DNA of 64,000 bases from Bin34 sp963422415 (GTDB taxonomy: Bacteria > Chloroflexota > Anaerolineae > Caldilineales > Caldilineaceae), in the NCBI GenBank assembly GCA_963422415.1, contig OY729430.1:868001-932000 (forward strand), written 5' to 3'. Shown here piece by piece: positions 9,196 to 19,549 of this stretch (positions within the stretch are counted from its first letter, which is position 1; each line of letters opens with the position of its first letter). A program made the position numbers and the translations under genes. The notes under the pieces are model-generated. The model was not told the DNA's origin. It was given only the letters and a program-made list of their open reading frames with translations, and made no database searches.

Positions 9196-10185
9196 CTAGG
9201 GACGCTGTGCCCCTACAGCTTCCACATACAAGGCGTACAGAGACTGACTCGCCGCCATGAAGAGACGTGTCCGTTGGGGACCGCCGAAACAGACATTGGC
9301 ACAGATTTCGGGCAGATGAACGCGTCCCAACAGTTCCGCTTCGGGACTGTATACCTGGACACCGTCGTGCCCTTCCCCGGCCCAGCCCGAACTGGTCCAG
9401 ATATTGCCGTCCATGTCCGCCCGGAATCCATCCGCGGTGGAAGGTTTCATGTCGACAAAGACTCCGGCATCCTTGACCGTGCCGCCATTCACGTGCAGTT
9501 TGCGGATGTGGGCCGGGCCGTCCGGGTCGTGAGAAGAGCCGGTGTCGCTGATGTACAGAATGGACTCGTCCGGAGAGAAGCAGAGGCCATTGGGTTTGTC
9601 AAAATCGTCCGCGACCACGGTCATCTGGCCCGTGCCGGGATTCAGTCGATACACGTTGGGATTGAGTTCCATAGGAGCGCGCTGGCCTTCATAGCGGAAG
9701 AGGATGCCATACCCCGGATCCGTGAACCAGATGCTGCCGTCCGACTTCACCACCACGTCATTGGGGGCGTTGAGAGGCTTGCCTTGGAAAGAGTCGGCCA
9801 ACACCGTGATGGAACCGTCATGCTCGGTGCGGGTGACACGGCGGGTGAAGTGCTCGCAGGAGACGAGGCGACCTTGCCGATCCCGGGTATGGCCGTTGGC
9901 GTTGTGGGAATTCCGGCGATACACCGAGGTCTGGCCGGTGTTGCCGTCCCAGCAAAGAATGCGGTTGTTGGGAATGTCGCTGAAGAGCAGACAGTTGCGA
10001 TCACCAAACCAGATTGGGCCTTCCGCCCAGCGGGCGCCGGTATGGAGCCGTTCCACGGCGGCGTTGCCGTTGATGTAGGCCTTGAAGCGAGGGTCGATCA
10101 CCTCCACGGCAGGGTCGGGATAGCGGACTATATCGCAGTCCCAATCGCGGGCGGCGACAACGGCGCCTCTTTCCTGACTGTTCAT
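9196..10185 (-). CDS. SMP-30/gluconolactonase-family sugar lactonase
   Basis: 329 residues from ATG 10185, with GGAG upstream. It is a six-bladed SMP-30/gluconolactonase propeller. Metal-site signatures are visible: the Glu in RWAEGPIWF, the Asn in NAPNDVVV, and ISDTGSS in a later blade. The family hydrolyses sugar 1,5- or 1,4-lactones produced by aldose dehydrogenases. It is convergent with the PhyH gene and divergent from pepT. In a genome with several sugar dehydrogenases and dehydratases, it probably supplies aldonic acids to a non-phosphorylative pathway. Confidence 0.88.
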   Translation of the reverse strand: MNSQERGAVVAARDWDCDIVRYPDPAVEVIDPRFKAYINGNAAVERLHTGARWAEGPIWFGDRNCLLFSDIPNNRILCWDGNTGQTSVYRRNSHNANGHTRDRQGRLVSCEHFTRRVTRTEHDGSITVLADSFQGKPLNAPNDVVVKSDGSIWFTDPGYGILFRYEGQRAPMELNPNVYRLNPGTGQMTVVADDFDKPNGLCFSPDESILYISDTGSSHDPDGPAHIRKLHVNGGTVKDAGVFVDMKPSTADGFRADMDGNIWTSSGWAGEGHDGVQVYSPEAELLGRVHLPEICANVCFGGPQRTRLFMAASQSLYALYVEAVGAQRP

Positions 10186-10452
10186 ATGACAAGGGCTCCA
10201 ATGACTGGCATGGATGGACAGGGGCGCGCCGTCTGACAGAGTGCCGTTGGGCGGTGTGGATCGTCTCCATTTTACAGGGTGGAGGGGCGGTGAAACGACA
10301 TGGATCGGCATCGGTCAAGCCACGATGCACGATCCTGTCGTCTGGTTCCCTTTGCAGTCGCTGGGTCAGCCGGTGTTGCGCTAGGATGAATGGAGGCCCG
10401 GCGTATCCCGTCAATGGACCCTGGAATGACAAACAAGGAGAGCGACATCTAC

Positions 10453-11706
10453 ATGACCACGGAACTGGTCCAGGACCTGGAAGAGAGATTTCTGCGCTAT
10501 GTGCAAATCGACACGGAGGCCGACGAGACTTCTTCGACCGTGCCCAGTACGCGCAAACAGCTGGACTTGCTCGAGCTGCTGGCGACAGAGCTGCAGGAGA
10601 TGGGAGCTGCGGAGGTCTGCATAACCGACTATGCCACGGTTCTGGCCACAGTGCCGGCCACGGACTCCAACCCGAACATCCCCGCCATCGCCTTTCTGGG
10701 CCACGTGGATACCGCTCCGGCCTTTTCCGGCAAGGACGTAAAGCCACGGGTGCATCGACAGTGGGACGGGACCCCCATCCTCTATCCTGACGACTCGACC
10801 TTGATCCTGGATCCGGCCGTGTCCCCCAATCTGATCCGGAAGATTGGCCATGACCTCATAACGGCCAGCGGAGCCTCCCTCTTGGGAGCCGACGACAAGG
10901 CAGGGGTGGCGATTGTCATGAGCATGGCCCGGCACCTGCTGCATCATCCGGAGATTCCGCATGGGCGCATTCGGCTCTGTTTTACGCCGGACGAGGAGAT
11001 TGGGCGCGGAGTGGAGTACCTGACCCCGGAAGATTTGGATGCCCAGTGGGCCTACACCTTGGACGGGGGAGATACAGGGGAGCTTTCCAGCGAGACCTTC
11101 GCCGCGGACAAGGCCGTAGTTCGTTTCCAGGGCGTGGCAATCCATCCGGGCACAGCCTTTCATGCCATGGTCAATGCATCTACGCTGGCTGCCCAGTTCA
11201 TGGGTCTGTTGCCAGCCCACACTCGAACCCCGGAGACGACCAAGGATCGGGACGGGTTCATTCATATGTATCGGATGCAGGGCACTGTAGCCGAAGCCGA
11301 GCTGCATTTCATTCTGCGAGACTTTGCGGAAGAGAAGTTGCGGGAGCATGGTTGCATTCTGACTCGGCTGGCGGAAATCATGCAGCTGGCCGAGCCACGG
11401 GCCCGCATTTCCTGTGAGATTGTCCCTCAGTATCGCAACATGCGGCAATGGCTGGAGAGAGACATGACCCCGGTGACGATGGCCCGGCAAGCCATGCAGG
11501 ACGTGGGCATCAAACCAGTGGACGAACCCATACGCGGTGGCACCGACGGTTCCATGCTGACGGCCAAGGGCGTGCCTACCCCCAACCTGTTCACCGGCAT
11601 GCACGAAGTGCATGGACCGTTGGAGTGGGTGACCTTGCAGGACATGGAATTGGCCGCCAAGGTGTGTCTGCGGCTCTCCGAGAATTGCACAGCGGCAGGT
11701 GCGTAG
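10453..11706 (+). CDS. pepT: Peptidase T (tripeptide aminopeptidase)
   Basis: 417 residues from ATG 10453 (E. coli PepT has 408). AAGGAG lies about 13 nt upstream; an ATG at 10426 is also in frame. M20 dizinc peptidase motifs are in order: GHVDT (H84, D86), LGADDKAG (bridging Asp about 147), TPDEEIGRG (catalytic and ligand Glu at 181-182), and C-terminal TGMHEVHGPLE with the last His ligand. It removes N-terminal residues from tripeptides in the cytoplasm. It seems to be transcribed alone; the DNA downstream is decayed. Confidence 0.93.
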   Translation: MTTELVQDLEERFLRYVQIDTEADETSSTVPSTRKQLDLLELLATELQEMGAAEVCITDYATVLATVPATDSNPNIPAIAFLGHVDTAPAFSGKDVKPRVHRQWDGTPILYPDDSTLILDPAVSPNLIRKIGHDLITASGASLLGADDKAGVAIVMSMARHLLHHPEIPHGRIRLCFTPDEEIGRGVEYLTPEDLDAQWAYTLDGGDTGELSSETFAADKAVVRFQGVAIHPGTAFHAMVNASTLAAQFMGLLPAHTRTPETTKDRDGFIHMYRMQGTVAEAELHFILRDFAEEKLREHGCILTRLAEIMQLAEPRARISCEIVPQYRNMRQWLERDMTPVTMARQAMQDVGIKPVDEPIRGGTDGSMLTAKGVPTPNLFTGMHEVHGPLEWVTLQDMELAAKVCLRLSENCTAAGA

Positions 11707-13058
11707 CTGCTGCCTGCAAAGTCTGCGACAAAGATGCAGGTTGTATCGTCCAGGATCTGGAAAGAAAGCAACTTCCTTTCCATCCGAACACTGTTTTCAT
11801 TGAGGGTACCAGATCTCCAGACAGGGCATCTCCGACTTCGTGTCTGCGCTGCCTGCGCGCGTTGCATTGAAGAAAAGATCATGTATTGGGTCGGGCGCCG
11901 TGCTTTCCGCTGCAATGCCATTTTTATAGAGGAATAACTATCGACTTCAACGATGCCTTCATCGTCGATCACCAAACTAGGGACGCGCTCGTTACGAAGT
12001 GCATAGTAGCTGGGATGGCGGCCAGTGCGACAGGGACGCGCCAAGTCAGTTCCACTTGGTTTCCGCTCATACGCACCGTCCCGGGTGGGGCAGCGTGGCC
12101 CGTGCTCCCTGCTGCCGGGACGGCGCCTGCGTGTTGTCAGGCGGCAGAAAACAGGCATGGTTCATGCAGCCGCCAATCCGGCGGGCCTCCAGCGTGATGG
12201 ATTCCAATCCTTTTTTCCCTACCTGGACCTGCTGGGCTGGATCGTACTCCTCGGTTGCTGCGCGATTGGCGCCAAAGGCCCGGAGGTGCCACATGCAGAT
12301 ATGCAATTTGCGTGCCGGTAGCGACGGCACAGCCGATCGTGCCTCCCTTGGCTACGGACTCCCCTGGATCGACCTTGACATCAACGGATTTCAGATGAGC
12401 GTACGTATGCTCAAAGCCGGTGCCGGCGTCGGTGTCCGTACAGGAGCAGAGTCAAGGGAGTGTTTGACAGGAAGGCTGAAATGCCTAAAAGTACTTATGG
12501 CGATCTCAACAGGATTTTCCAGTAAGTGCCCCCACCATTGTGGATTCTGGGCCTCACTCAGGGTATGCAGGGGGATACTGATCAAGATGTATGGAATCTC
12601 GGTGGTTCACCAGCCTTGGTTGGTGGGTTCTGGCTACAGGGAATGTGGATAGGCGACATTGTGTTTGGGCGACGAGAGGCAAGCTGAGTCTCTTCACGAG
12701 CACAGCCTATTGCAGAATCGGATTTCGATTTTCTGAATCCAGATCGGGACAAACAAATGAAGATCCCCTCTCTGATGTCGTTTCTGATGTGGGTAATAGG
12801 CATCTGACTGCCGTCTCCAAGCACGGACTTCGTCCTTGGGGTTGCGCGTTCTGCTCTGCCTGCGGCTGGCTTGGTGGAAAATGAAAATGGCAGTCCAGTA
12901 CAAGGCCCTGCAGGGCTGTCTGACTCTGGCTATGGGTCTGATTTGATTTTTGGCGATCTGAACAGTCGGCCTGAAATCACGGGTTTCGTCTCGTTTGCAA
13001 CGGAAGCTGAGAAATATTTATGGCTTTTTCAAACACTGCAAGAACAGGAAGGTTAGTT
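11707..13058. other. Intergenic stretch with no recognisable intact gene
   Basis: About 1.35 kb with only short overlapping frames on both strands and none with a convincing family signature. It is more AT-rich than the flanking genes towards its right end. Given the dead genes further right, it is probably decayed coding DNA too degraded to name. Confidence 0.5.
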
Positions 13059-13343
13059 GTGCTCTCTTGGCGGAAACTAATTATGACTTCGGTTTGGATT
13101 ATAGCCGGTGCATTGGAAATATATTACGGAGTTGAAGCAACTATCCACGTTTGGGATTTGCCCGATAGTTATATTCATGAGAACGATGCATTCCTTATTC
13201 AGGTTGACATGCTTTACACGCTCAAGAGCTTATTCGAGTTGCTGGTGACTTTCATCAAGATGCTGGTGACTTTCCTGGTGGCCTTCTCTGCGGATCGCAT
13301 TCTCCACGTTTGGTTTGGCCAAGCAACCGTCTCAAAAACTTGA
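13059..13343 (+). CDS. Hypothetical small membrane protein
   Basis: 94 residues from a GTG at 13059 with GGAAGG 6 nt upstream; an in-frame ATG at 13083 is the alternative. Two hydrophobic segments are seen (SVWIIAGALEIYYGV and the C-terminal LLVTFIKMLVTFLVAF), separated by an acidic loop. The second contains a short internal repeat from a direct DNA repeat (ctggtgactttc twice). The gene is notably AT-rich against its surroundings, which fits recent transfer or relaxed constraint. No family recognised; it may be a chance frame. Confidence 0.4.
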   Translation: MLSWRKLIMTSVWIIAGALEIYYGVEATIHVWDLPDSYIHENDAFLIQVDMLYTLKSLFELLVTFIKMLVTFLVAFSADRILHVWFGQATVSKT

Positions 13344-13799
13344 TTCATCTCCAGCTGGTCTTGCGGAGCACACGCGGAGTCCTTGGCCTATAGACAACTA
13401 GACGCCGGCACATCCTTTGTCCAACGTCGAGAAGACAGCATGTTGGAGTGTTGTCAGCCACGGCAGAGCTCGTTTCTGCCATGGCGAAGAATCCTCTGCT
13501 TCGCGGATACAGATTAGGTTCGGACATCGCTTGGCCGAACCCATGCCGTATTCCAGACATGCAAGACACTAACTGTCGCCCGAGCCGAGACGAGCCTTTT
13601 CTGCAGGTATTGCAGCAAAAAGGAGCAACAAGGATTCCGGGCCGGACTGTCTCTATTTGTAGCTTCTGGCCGCAAGAGCGGCACAACGCGGACCCCAGTC
13701 GGAATCGTCCTTCACTAATGTCATGCACAAAATTGGGCAGTTCAAGCTTGAAACGTGTCAATTTTGCGCTTGCGCACCTTTCTTGTTCTACTCTTGGCC
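13344..13799. other. No recognisable gene
   Basis: About 450 bp between the small membrane ORF and the dead permease gene. Short frames run on both strands, but none shows a family motif. Confidence 0.45.
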
Positions 13800-14283
13800 A
13801 AGTTGATATGTCTTGGTTTCTTTTTTCCGCCTTCAAAAGCGGACAGGGAATACGCGGGCAGATTGAAGGTGCAGGTCACTAGGCAGACGGCGATCAGGAA
13901 TCATCTAATATCGTCCGGAGAGAAATTGCCGGCGAGCACGAACCAAGCAAGGCCGAAGGCGAAGTCGCCCAGCGAGGGAACCGAGTTGCGTGACTAGGAC
14001 ATGCAGCAAAACAGGATGGGGCAGAGACAGATAGCGGTTCAGATCGCCCTCTGCAACAATCTTGGTGCTTCGAATGCGTTTCCCAAATAGAATCATGATG
14101 AGTCCAAGGCTAGTTCCCACGACGGTAAACAGCAAGATCATGTCGTGCAAAGTCCAACCGTGCATTTCCTTGAAACGATCGAAGAACAGTGTCCAAAAGA
14201 GGAAATGGATTCCATTGTTGAGAATCATGCCGCCCGGCGATCTGGATGACAAACGAAACCCGGTATTCCATGGCCGACAGTAG
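13800..14283 (-). pseudogene. Broken ABC-2-type exporter permease (second permease of operon)
   Basis: Read from 14283 downwards, three frames must be joined: an N-terminal MEYRVSFVIQ, then GMILNNGIHFLFWTLFFDRF, GWTLHDMILLFTVVG and LSLPHPVLLHVL, then GDFAFGLAWFVLAGNFSPDDI, followed by an in-frame stop. These segments in this order are typical of the ABC-2 family permease that pairs with a second permease and a DrrA-like ATPase. At least two frameshifts (near 14230 and 13980) and a stop make it non-functional. It is the last gene of a decayed exporter operon. Confidence 0.75.
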
Positions 14284-14289
14284 ATTGAT

Positions 14290-14780
14290 ACGCTACGGTT
14301 GGCTAAGGAAGCCTAGCCATGTAACGCGCTTCATGGCTATCCGCCGTTGATGGTCAAGCGGCGCAGGGCTCGTCGCGACAGGAAGCGGAAGAAGAATCCC
14401 AAGACTGCCAGCCAACCCAGCTGCAAGGCCAGTGTCGTGAGCATCCGGTTGGGCGCAGGATCCACAAAGAGGCGTATATGATGAAATCAAGGGAAAACGG
14501 CTTGGCCAGATTCCCCAGCCATGTCGGATAGAAGTCTAGGGGTGGCAGCGAGCCGCCCAGAATGAAGTTGATCTTCTGGTAGATCCAGCGGAAATCGCTG
14601 ATGTCTTCCGTTCAAAAGACGGCCCACCCAATAAGATCCTCGAAACAGAATTCCAGATCCCAAGCCAGAATCAGGGTCGCCATGGCCGGTACAATTCAGA
14701 ACTAGTGACCATCGCCCAGATCCCGACTCCGCCTGCAACAAGATTCAAGACGGCGCGGAAGACGACTTGGCCATCAGGAG
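14290..14780 (-). pseudogene. Broken ABC-2-type exporter permease (first permease of operon)
   Basis: Fragments in several minus-strand frames give a recognisable ABC-2 permease C-terminal half: LGGSLPPLDFYPTWL, then FSLDFIIYA, then a stretch rich in Leu/Gly ending in HQRR. Upstream pieces (FWLGIWNSVSRIL) lie in other frames with stops between. Order and orientation (ATPase remnant upstream, second permease remnant downstream) match the standard three-gene ABC-2 exporter operon. Confidence 0.65.
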
Positions 14781-14859
14781 ATGCCAGAGAGTGTCTTTGA
14801 GGGTCATCCCTGCAATCCGGAATCCGGTCTACGTCCTGATTCGTAAAGACAACATCATA

Positions 14860-15135
14860 TTGTCAAAAACCAGCTGTCCAGCGCTGATTGCAATGAATCA
14901 TTCGCACAGAGCTTCGATGTCTCCGGCATCATGGGAAAGCCAAGAGGCCACTGCCCTCCTCCTCTCGCATGTACACTGCCTGCTACTTTGCAGCGCATGC
15001 GTTGCCCTAGTGACAGCTTGCGGACTGGAATGTGCAAGAGGCATTGCAGTTCAAAGATAGCGACCTGAAATTCCACCGGGCGTCGGGTGGCCGTGGCATC
15101 CAGGCCATCGACAGCTCCATACACGCGATAGGATG
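14860..15135 (-). pseudogene. Remnant of ABC exporter ATPase
   Basis: On the minus strand PVRKLSLGQRMRC is a DrrA-type ABC signature. About 60 nt later, in another frame, DAGDIEALCE and IAISAGQLVFDN match the H-loop and the following segment. The Walker B/D-loop block expected between them is missing, and Walker A is not found upstream. An internal deletion plus frameshifts make this a fossil. It sits directly upstream of the two dead permease genes. Confidence 0.7.
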
Positions 15136-15374
15136 ACATCGCACAGAACTTGCTGGGAAGCCCCTCTGAAATTGCTTTCGGATCCTTGCTCAACAGGAAG
15201 TGAACGACCGGGTCAGACTGCGCTTTGCCGAAACCAATCAATGCCGCACCCTGTGCTCGGTGTTGCCCTTGATTTTCTTCGGATCGGAAATCGCGCTCCC
15301 TGCTTCAAGTCCATTTCCTTATAGAATTGGATGCAAGATGCACTTTCAGTACGACATCGTCTCCGAGCCCAGAC

Positions 15375-16002
15375 ATGCTGGACACTGTTTGCACCCCCTA
15401 CGATGACCGGACCCGGCTGGTGGCACTGTCAGTGCCGCAGGCCACCGGTATCAACTGCATTCTGCTGTTCGGATCCCGGGCACAGGGTGACTACGGCCCG
15501 GCTTCAGACATAGATTCGCTGGTGGTGCATCCAGAGGACCGTGCCGTGGCAGACCTCTTCAAGTTGGAATCCATGGAACGCGCCCTGCACGCGCGGGGAG
15601 AGTTCAGGACTCTGCAGAGGCTCGTGCAGAAGGGAGAAATGGAGCGCTACGATTCTCGGATTGAATTCAATCTGGCTTTTGGCAGAGCCGCGCAAGGCGC
15701 GCTGGAGCATGCACTGAAGGCCTTGATAGCCTCCACGCGCGCAGAATACGCTCGGATTCATGATCTTGTTGCGCTGCAAACTCTTGCCATGGAGAGCATG
15801 CCGGAGTTTCAAGGTCTGAAATCCCCTGAAAGTTCTTTCTTCCTTCGCCGGCGGCGCCATCTACGGCACACCCGGGTTGGAACAGGACATCGAGGATCTG
15901 TTTGCTCTGGTGCAAGCAGATGTGAAACATGTCGTTGACCTGATCCGGATACAGGGAAACTTTGACCCATGGCAGGTACATCTGTCCGACTTCAAGTATT
16001 GA
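15375..16002 (+). pseudogene. Frameshifted MNT-HEPN nucleotidyltransferase
   Basis: From ATG 15375 the frame gives a minimal nucleotidyltransferase with LLFGSRAQGDYGPASDIDSL (GSRARG-like motif and DxD) and then an alpha-helical HEPN-like region with RAEYARIHDL. Near 15830 similarity jumps to the next frame, which continues AGGAIYGTPGLEQDIEDL and ends VHLSDFKY at the stop at 16002. One +1 shift is enough to restore about 208 residues. Intact MNT-HEPN proteins form toxin-antitoxin or nucleotide-modifying units. A sequencing or assembly error is possible, but the neighbourhood is otherwise decayed. Confidence 0.7.
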
Positions 16003-16235
16003 CCAGCCCTCGCCTCAACACAGTTTCATGTGCACCCAAAATTCCAAATTCCATGCGGGAAGCCGACTTTGGCAACTTGCCGGAGAAAACAGGGACAGTC
16101 TGCCGCTGGCAGGCAAACGCGAATCGGATTGAATCGAAAAATGTGCGTTGTGCCACATATCAGTGGACAATGCCAGTCGGTCTTGACGAACCATCAACTG
16201 CAAGGCTTCTTTCATAAACACCTCAAAGGAAACTC

Positions 16236-17138
16236 ATGAATAATCTGCTGCGAGGCATTCTGCCTCCGATGGTTACGCCTTTCGACCGCAATGAGGAAGT
16301 GGATGTCCGCGCCCTCGCGGCCGACGTGGACTACCTGTTGAGCTCGGGGGTCCAGGGGGTTACCGTGGGCGGCAGCACGGGCGAGGGACACACCCTCAGT
16401 ACCGACGAAGTGCGGCGGGTGGTGGGAACGGCCATAGAGGCGGTCGCCGGGCGCGGGCCGGTCGTGGCGGGAGTCATCACGGACAGTACCCGGCAGACGG
16501 TGGCCCGCGCCAAGGCGTTGGCAGATCTGGATGTGGCAGCCTTGCAGATCACACCCGTGCATTACCTGTTCAATCCCACGCCGGACATGCATGTGCGCCA
16601 CTTCGCCGCCATCGCGGAAGCCGTGGATCTGCCCATCCTGATCTACAACGTGGTGCCTCACGTATACTTGGCCCCGGACCTGCTGGTACGGATTCTGAGG
16701 GAAGTGCCCGGCGTAGCAGGGGTCAAGCAAAGCGCGGAAGACATGAAGCTGCTGGCGGATCTTCTGTTGTGGACCGAGCCGCAGGACATCGTCATGTCCG
16801 CTGTGGATGCCTTGCTGTATCCCTCCTTCTGTTTGGGGGCCAAGGGCGCCATAGCGGCGATTCTGGCCGCCGCGCCGCGCACTTGCGTGCATCTATGGGA
16901 AGCCGTGCAGGCGGGGGATCATGCCACGGGGCTGAAACTGCACAAACAGCTGTTGCCCCTCTGGAATGCGATTGTCGGAGACAATCTGCCCGCCAATGTG
17001 CGGACCGCCATGCGCCTGCAGGACCGGGACGGAGGAAGGCCCCGGGCTCCCATGCCAGAGTCCTCGCCGGCGCAGGTGGTCGCCATAGAAGAGGCGCTAG
17101 CCGGCGTAACGGCCGAAGCGCAGGGCATGTTGGCGTAG
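16236..17138 (+). CDS. Dihydrodipicolinate synthase/N-acetylneuraminate lyase family aldolase
   Basis: 300 residues; AAAGGA lies upstream of ATG 16236. It is a class I aldolase TIM barrel with GGSTGEG (residues 45-51), catalytic Tyr137 in IYNVVP and Schiff-base Lys164 in GVKQS. It lacks features that would make it true DapA, and it is not next to lysine genes. The family includes 2-keto-3-deoxy-sugar-acid aldolases and dehydratases, so a role in sugar-acid breakdown is likely. It converges with the CHAT gene with 14 bp between stops. Confidence 0.88.
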   Translation: MNNLLRGILPPMVTPFDRNEEVDVRALAADVDYLLSSGVQGVTVGGSTGEGHTLSTDEVRRVVGTAIEAVAGRGPVVAGVITDSTRQTVARAKALADLDVAALQITPVHYLFNPTPDMHVRHFAAIAEAVDLPILIYNVVPHVYLAPDLLVRILREVPGVAGVKQSAEDMKLLADLLLWTEPQDIVMSAVDALLYPSFCLGAKGAIAAILAAAPRTCVHLWEAVQAGDHATGLKLHKQLLPLWNAIVGDNLPANVRTAMRLQDRDGGRPRAPMPESSPAQVVAIEEALAGVTAEAQGMLA

Positions 17139-17152
17139 CGCCGCGGTCGCGG

Positions 17153-19549
17153 TCAAGCTATATCTGGAACCGGCTGCGGCTGTCTAGGGCCAATCCGCAG
17201 TCGCGCGTTGGGGTGTGCATAGACGCTGTAGGCCAGCCAAGTTGGGTCTCCGGTCTGGCGGATGACCTCGCGCGCGCCGTGCAATGCCTGTGCCACCGTG
17301 TCCCCTTCCAACAGCAAGGCATAGAAGTGGCGGGCGAATCGTCTGGCCGATTCGTCCGTGACCGTCCACAGCGGGCCCATGAAAAGACCGGCGCCGGATC
17401 CCACCAGACGGTTCGCCCACCCACCCAGCTGGGTCAGGGCAAGGCCTTGGCGTCCCGTGTGGCAGGCATTCAAGACAAACCCCGGTCGCCGCTGAAACAG
17501 GTGCCCTTGCACTTCGGGTCCGATCAGGGAGCTGGGGGTGAAGGGTTGATTTCCGTCCAACCGCAGCGCGGAATCCAGATCGGAATTCGCCGCCGCAAAT
17601 TCGCCGTGCGAGGCCAAATGAAACCAGTCGTAGTCTCCGGATTCCAGGAGCGCCGTGACCTGTGCCAAGGTGTTGGCCGGTGGGCTGGTGTCGCACACGC
17701 CGGCCTGCTGCATCAGCGCCTTCAAGTCCGATCCTTCGCGGGAGACCGCCGACAGGTTGGCTTGGCTAGGGCCCACAAAGGCAAAACGTTCGAGATCCAG
17801 GTGGGCCGGCGGTCCCGGTAGACCGCTACCCTCCTGATCTCGGTGGAGCCAACGGGTCATCCGCATGGAGAGACACCAGGGAGTTTCGTCTTCCCAGGTC
17901 TCTCCCTGATAGCCGTAGGGCCAGGTCAGCTCCCACGGAATGAAGGGCTCGTCGGTAATCACCAGGAAGGACTTGGTGCGCCATTCGGCCCGTTCCAGAG
18001 CGTAGCGTTCCTGCAAGGCCTGGGGTATCAGATCGTTCCACAGGCTGTGGCCCAGCTTGCGCACCGCCTGCCGCATGTTCTCCATGGCCGCGGCATCCGA
18101 CTTCTTCAGATCAAAAAGGTCCGTAAGGTCCGAGAGCCGACGATACAGGCTGTCATAGTAGGTCTGCGGATCCCCCCGCAGAGTCAAGGGCGGGCAACTC
18201 TGCGCCAACCGGGAATCGCAGTAGAGATTCAGCAACAGCCGGGGCTGTGTCTGTGACGTGTCGTAGTTGACAAACAGGGTCAGATCCGGTGATTCGGCAC
18301 TGACGTCCAAGGTCAAGCTCTGGGCTTCCATGGTGTATTGACGCGCCTGCTCGGGTATCCGATCGGACACCTCGACCTGCATGGAGAGAGTGCCGAGAGG
18401 GGTGCCTTCCTGTAGACAGTGGATCGTGATGTACGTGCGCCCCGTAGTCTGAGGCTGCAGCTCGAACTCCGCTTCGGCGGGACCCAGTTCCGGTCCCGCC
18501 CAGAGGGTCTGTACATGGGATCCCAGATTGTCAAAGCCTGGGGAGGTAATCCAGGCCAGCACGGGCAACTCCTTCTGCAGGGACAGCGTCATGTGAGGTA
18601 CGACACCCTCCTGGGATGTCGGCGAGAGGCGCACTTTCACCTTGACCATGGGATCTCCGATCCAAACGCGGTCGGGACATTCCATTTCCAGGATGCGGGA
18701 AACCAAGGAGGAAGAAGGGGAATCCGCCTCCGATGTCTCGTCGAGGACCGGGGTTGTCATGAACGAGGCGCTACGCGTGGCGGGGGCCGTGGAAGGGAGC
18801 TGCAGGTGTTCCTCCAGCAGCTGCAACAGCATGCCATCATAGTAAAAGGGGCCTGGGTCGGTCGGCTTCGTCTGGGCCGTCAGCCGCAGATACTGGACCA
18901 TGTGTCGGGCCAGGTGGCGACCTCGTTCCATGAGCGAGGCGGAGCCGTGCAACCTGTGGACCGAGTCCAGTAGCGACTGGGTCATCCGTTCGGGCGCGCA
19001 AAGTTGCCAAAGTGACAGGATGGGGCCGGGTAGGGCTTGGTCCCATAGCGACTGCGCCGAGACATGGGATGAGGGGGTCGAATTCGACGATCGTGTGCGG
19101 GGCGCGGCTTCCGCGGCCGCCTGTCCATTCCATACGGTGAAATCATGCCAGTGGTTCCGGATTTCCTGGGCGAAGCCGGGAAAGGCGTCGATTTCGGATT
19201 GCAGCCATGATTCCAAGGGGATGCGGTGTGTCCAAGGGTCCGCTTGGAAGTCTCGCCACAGCATCCGGGCATTTGGCTGCCCTTGGCACCGGTTGCCCAA
19301 AGCGTCAAGCAGATGGCTGTCAAACGCCGAAGGATGACCTTGGACCACCAGACGCGCCGCTTCATGCGTGATCCGGGACAGAGGCAGAGACGAGGAGAGG
19401 TTCGACAAGGTATGATTGCGATGACAGGGCGGTCTTCCCAATCCCACAAGGGTTTGGGCCAAGAGTGGATTGGCCTTTACACTCTTGCATACGTCCCGTT
19501 CCAGGGGCGCGAAGACCCGGCTCAATGTAGGACGAATGGCAGGCATCAT
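17153..19549 (-). CDS. CHAT-domain (separase-like caspase-fold) protein
   Basis: 798 residues. The C-terminal 200 or so residues are a CHAT peptidase domain with the catalytic dyad visible: His648 in FHLASHGEF and Cys696 in VLNACHTGRQG. The N-terminal 230 residues are alpha-helical and not recognised, possibly an effector-associated adaptor. Residues about 290-410 look like a beta-sandwich. A further helical region (500-560) precedes the caspase fold. CHAT proteases act in bacterial conflict, stress and programmed cell death, usually activated through adaptor domains. Start ATG 19549 has an AAAGAG site; its start codon overlaps the start of the divergent isomerase gene by two bases. Targets unknown. 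Confidence 0.85.
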   Translation of the reverse strand: MMPAIRPTLSRVFAPLERDVCKSVKANPLLAQTLVGLGRPPCHRNHTLSNLSSSLPLSRITHEAARLVVQGHPSAFDSHLLDALGNRCQGQPNARMLWRDFQADPWTHRIPLESWLQSEIDAFPGFAQEIRNHWHDFTVWNGQAAAEAAPRTRSSNSTPSSHVSAQSLWDQALPGPILSLWQLCAPERMTQSLLDSVHRLHGSASLMERGRHLARHMVQYLRLTAQTKPTDPGPFYYDGMLLQLLEEHLQLPSTAPATRSASFMTTPVLDETSEADSPSSSLVSRILEMECPDRVWIGDPMVKVKVRLSPTSQEGVVPHMTLSLQKELPVLAWITSPGFDNLGSHVQTLWAGPELGPAEAEFELQPQTTGRTYITIHCLQEGTPLGTLSMQVEVSDRIPEQARQYTMEAQSLTLDVSAESPDLTLFVNYDTSQTQPRLLLNLYCDSRLAQSCPPLTLRGDPQTYYDSLYRRLSDLTDLFDLKKSDAAAMENMRQAVRKLGHSLWNDLIPQALQERYALERAEWRTKSFLVITDEPFIPWELTWPYGYQGETWEDETPWCLSMRMTRWLHRDQEGSGLPGPPAHLDLERFAFVGPSQANLSAVSREGSDLKALMQQAGVCDTSPPANTLAQVTALLESGDYDWFHLASHGEFAAANSDLDSALRLDGNQPFTPSSLIGPEVQGHLFQRRPGFVLNACHTGRQGLALTQLGGWANRLVGSGAGLFMGPLWTVTDESARRFARHFYALLLEGDTVAQALHGAREVIRQTGDPTWLAYSVYAHPNARLRIGPRQPQPVPDIA

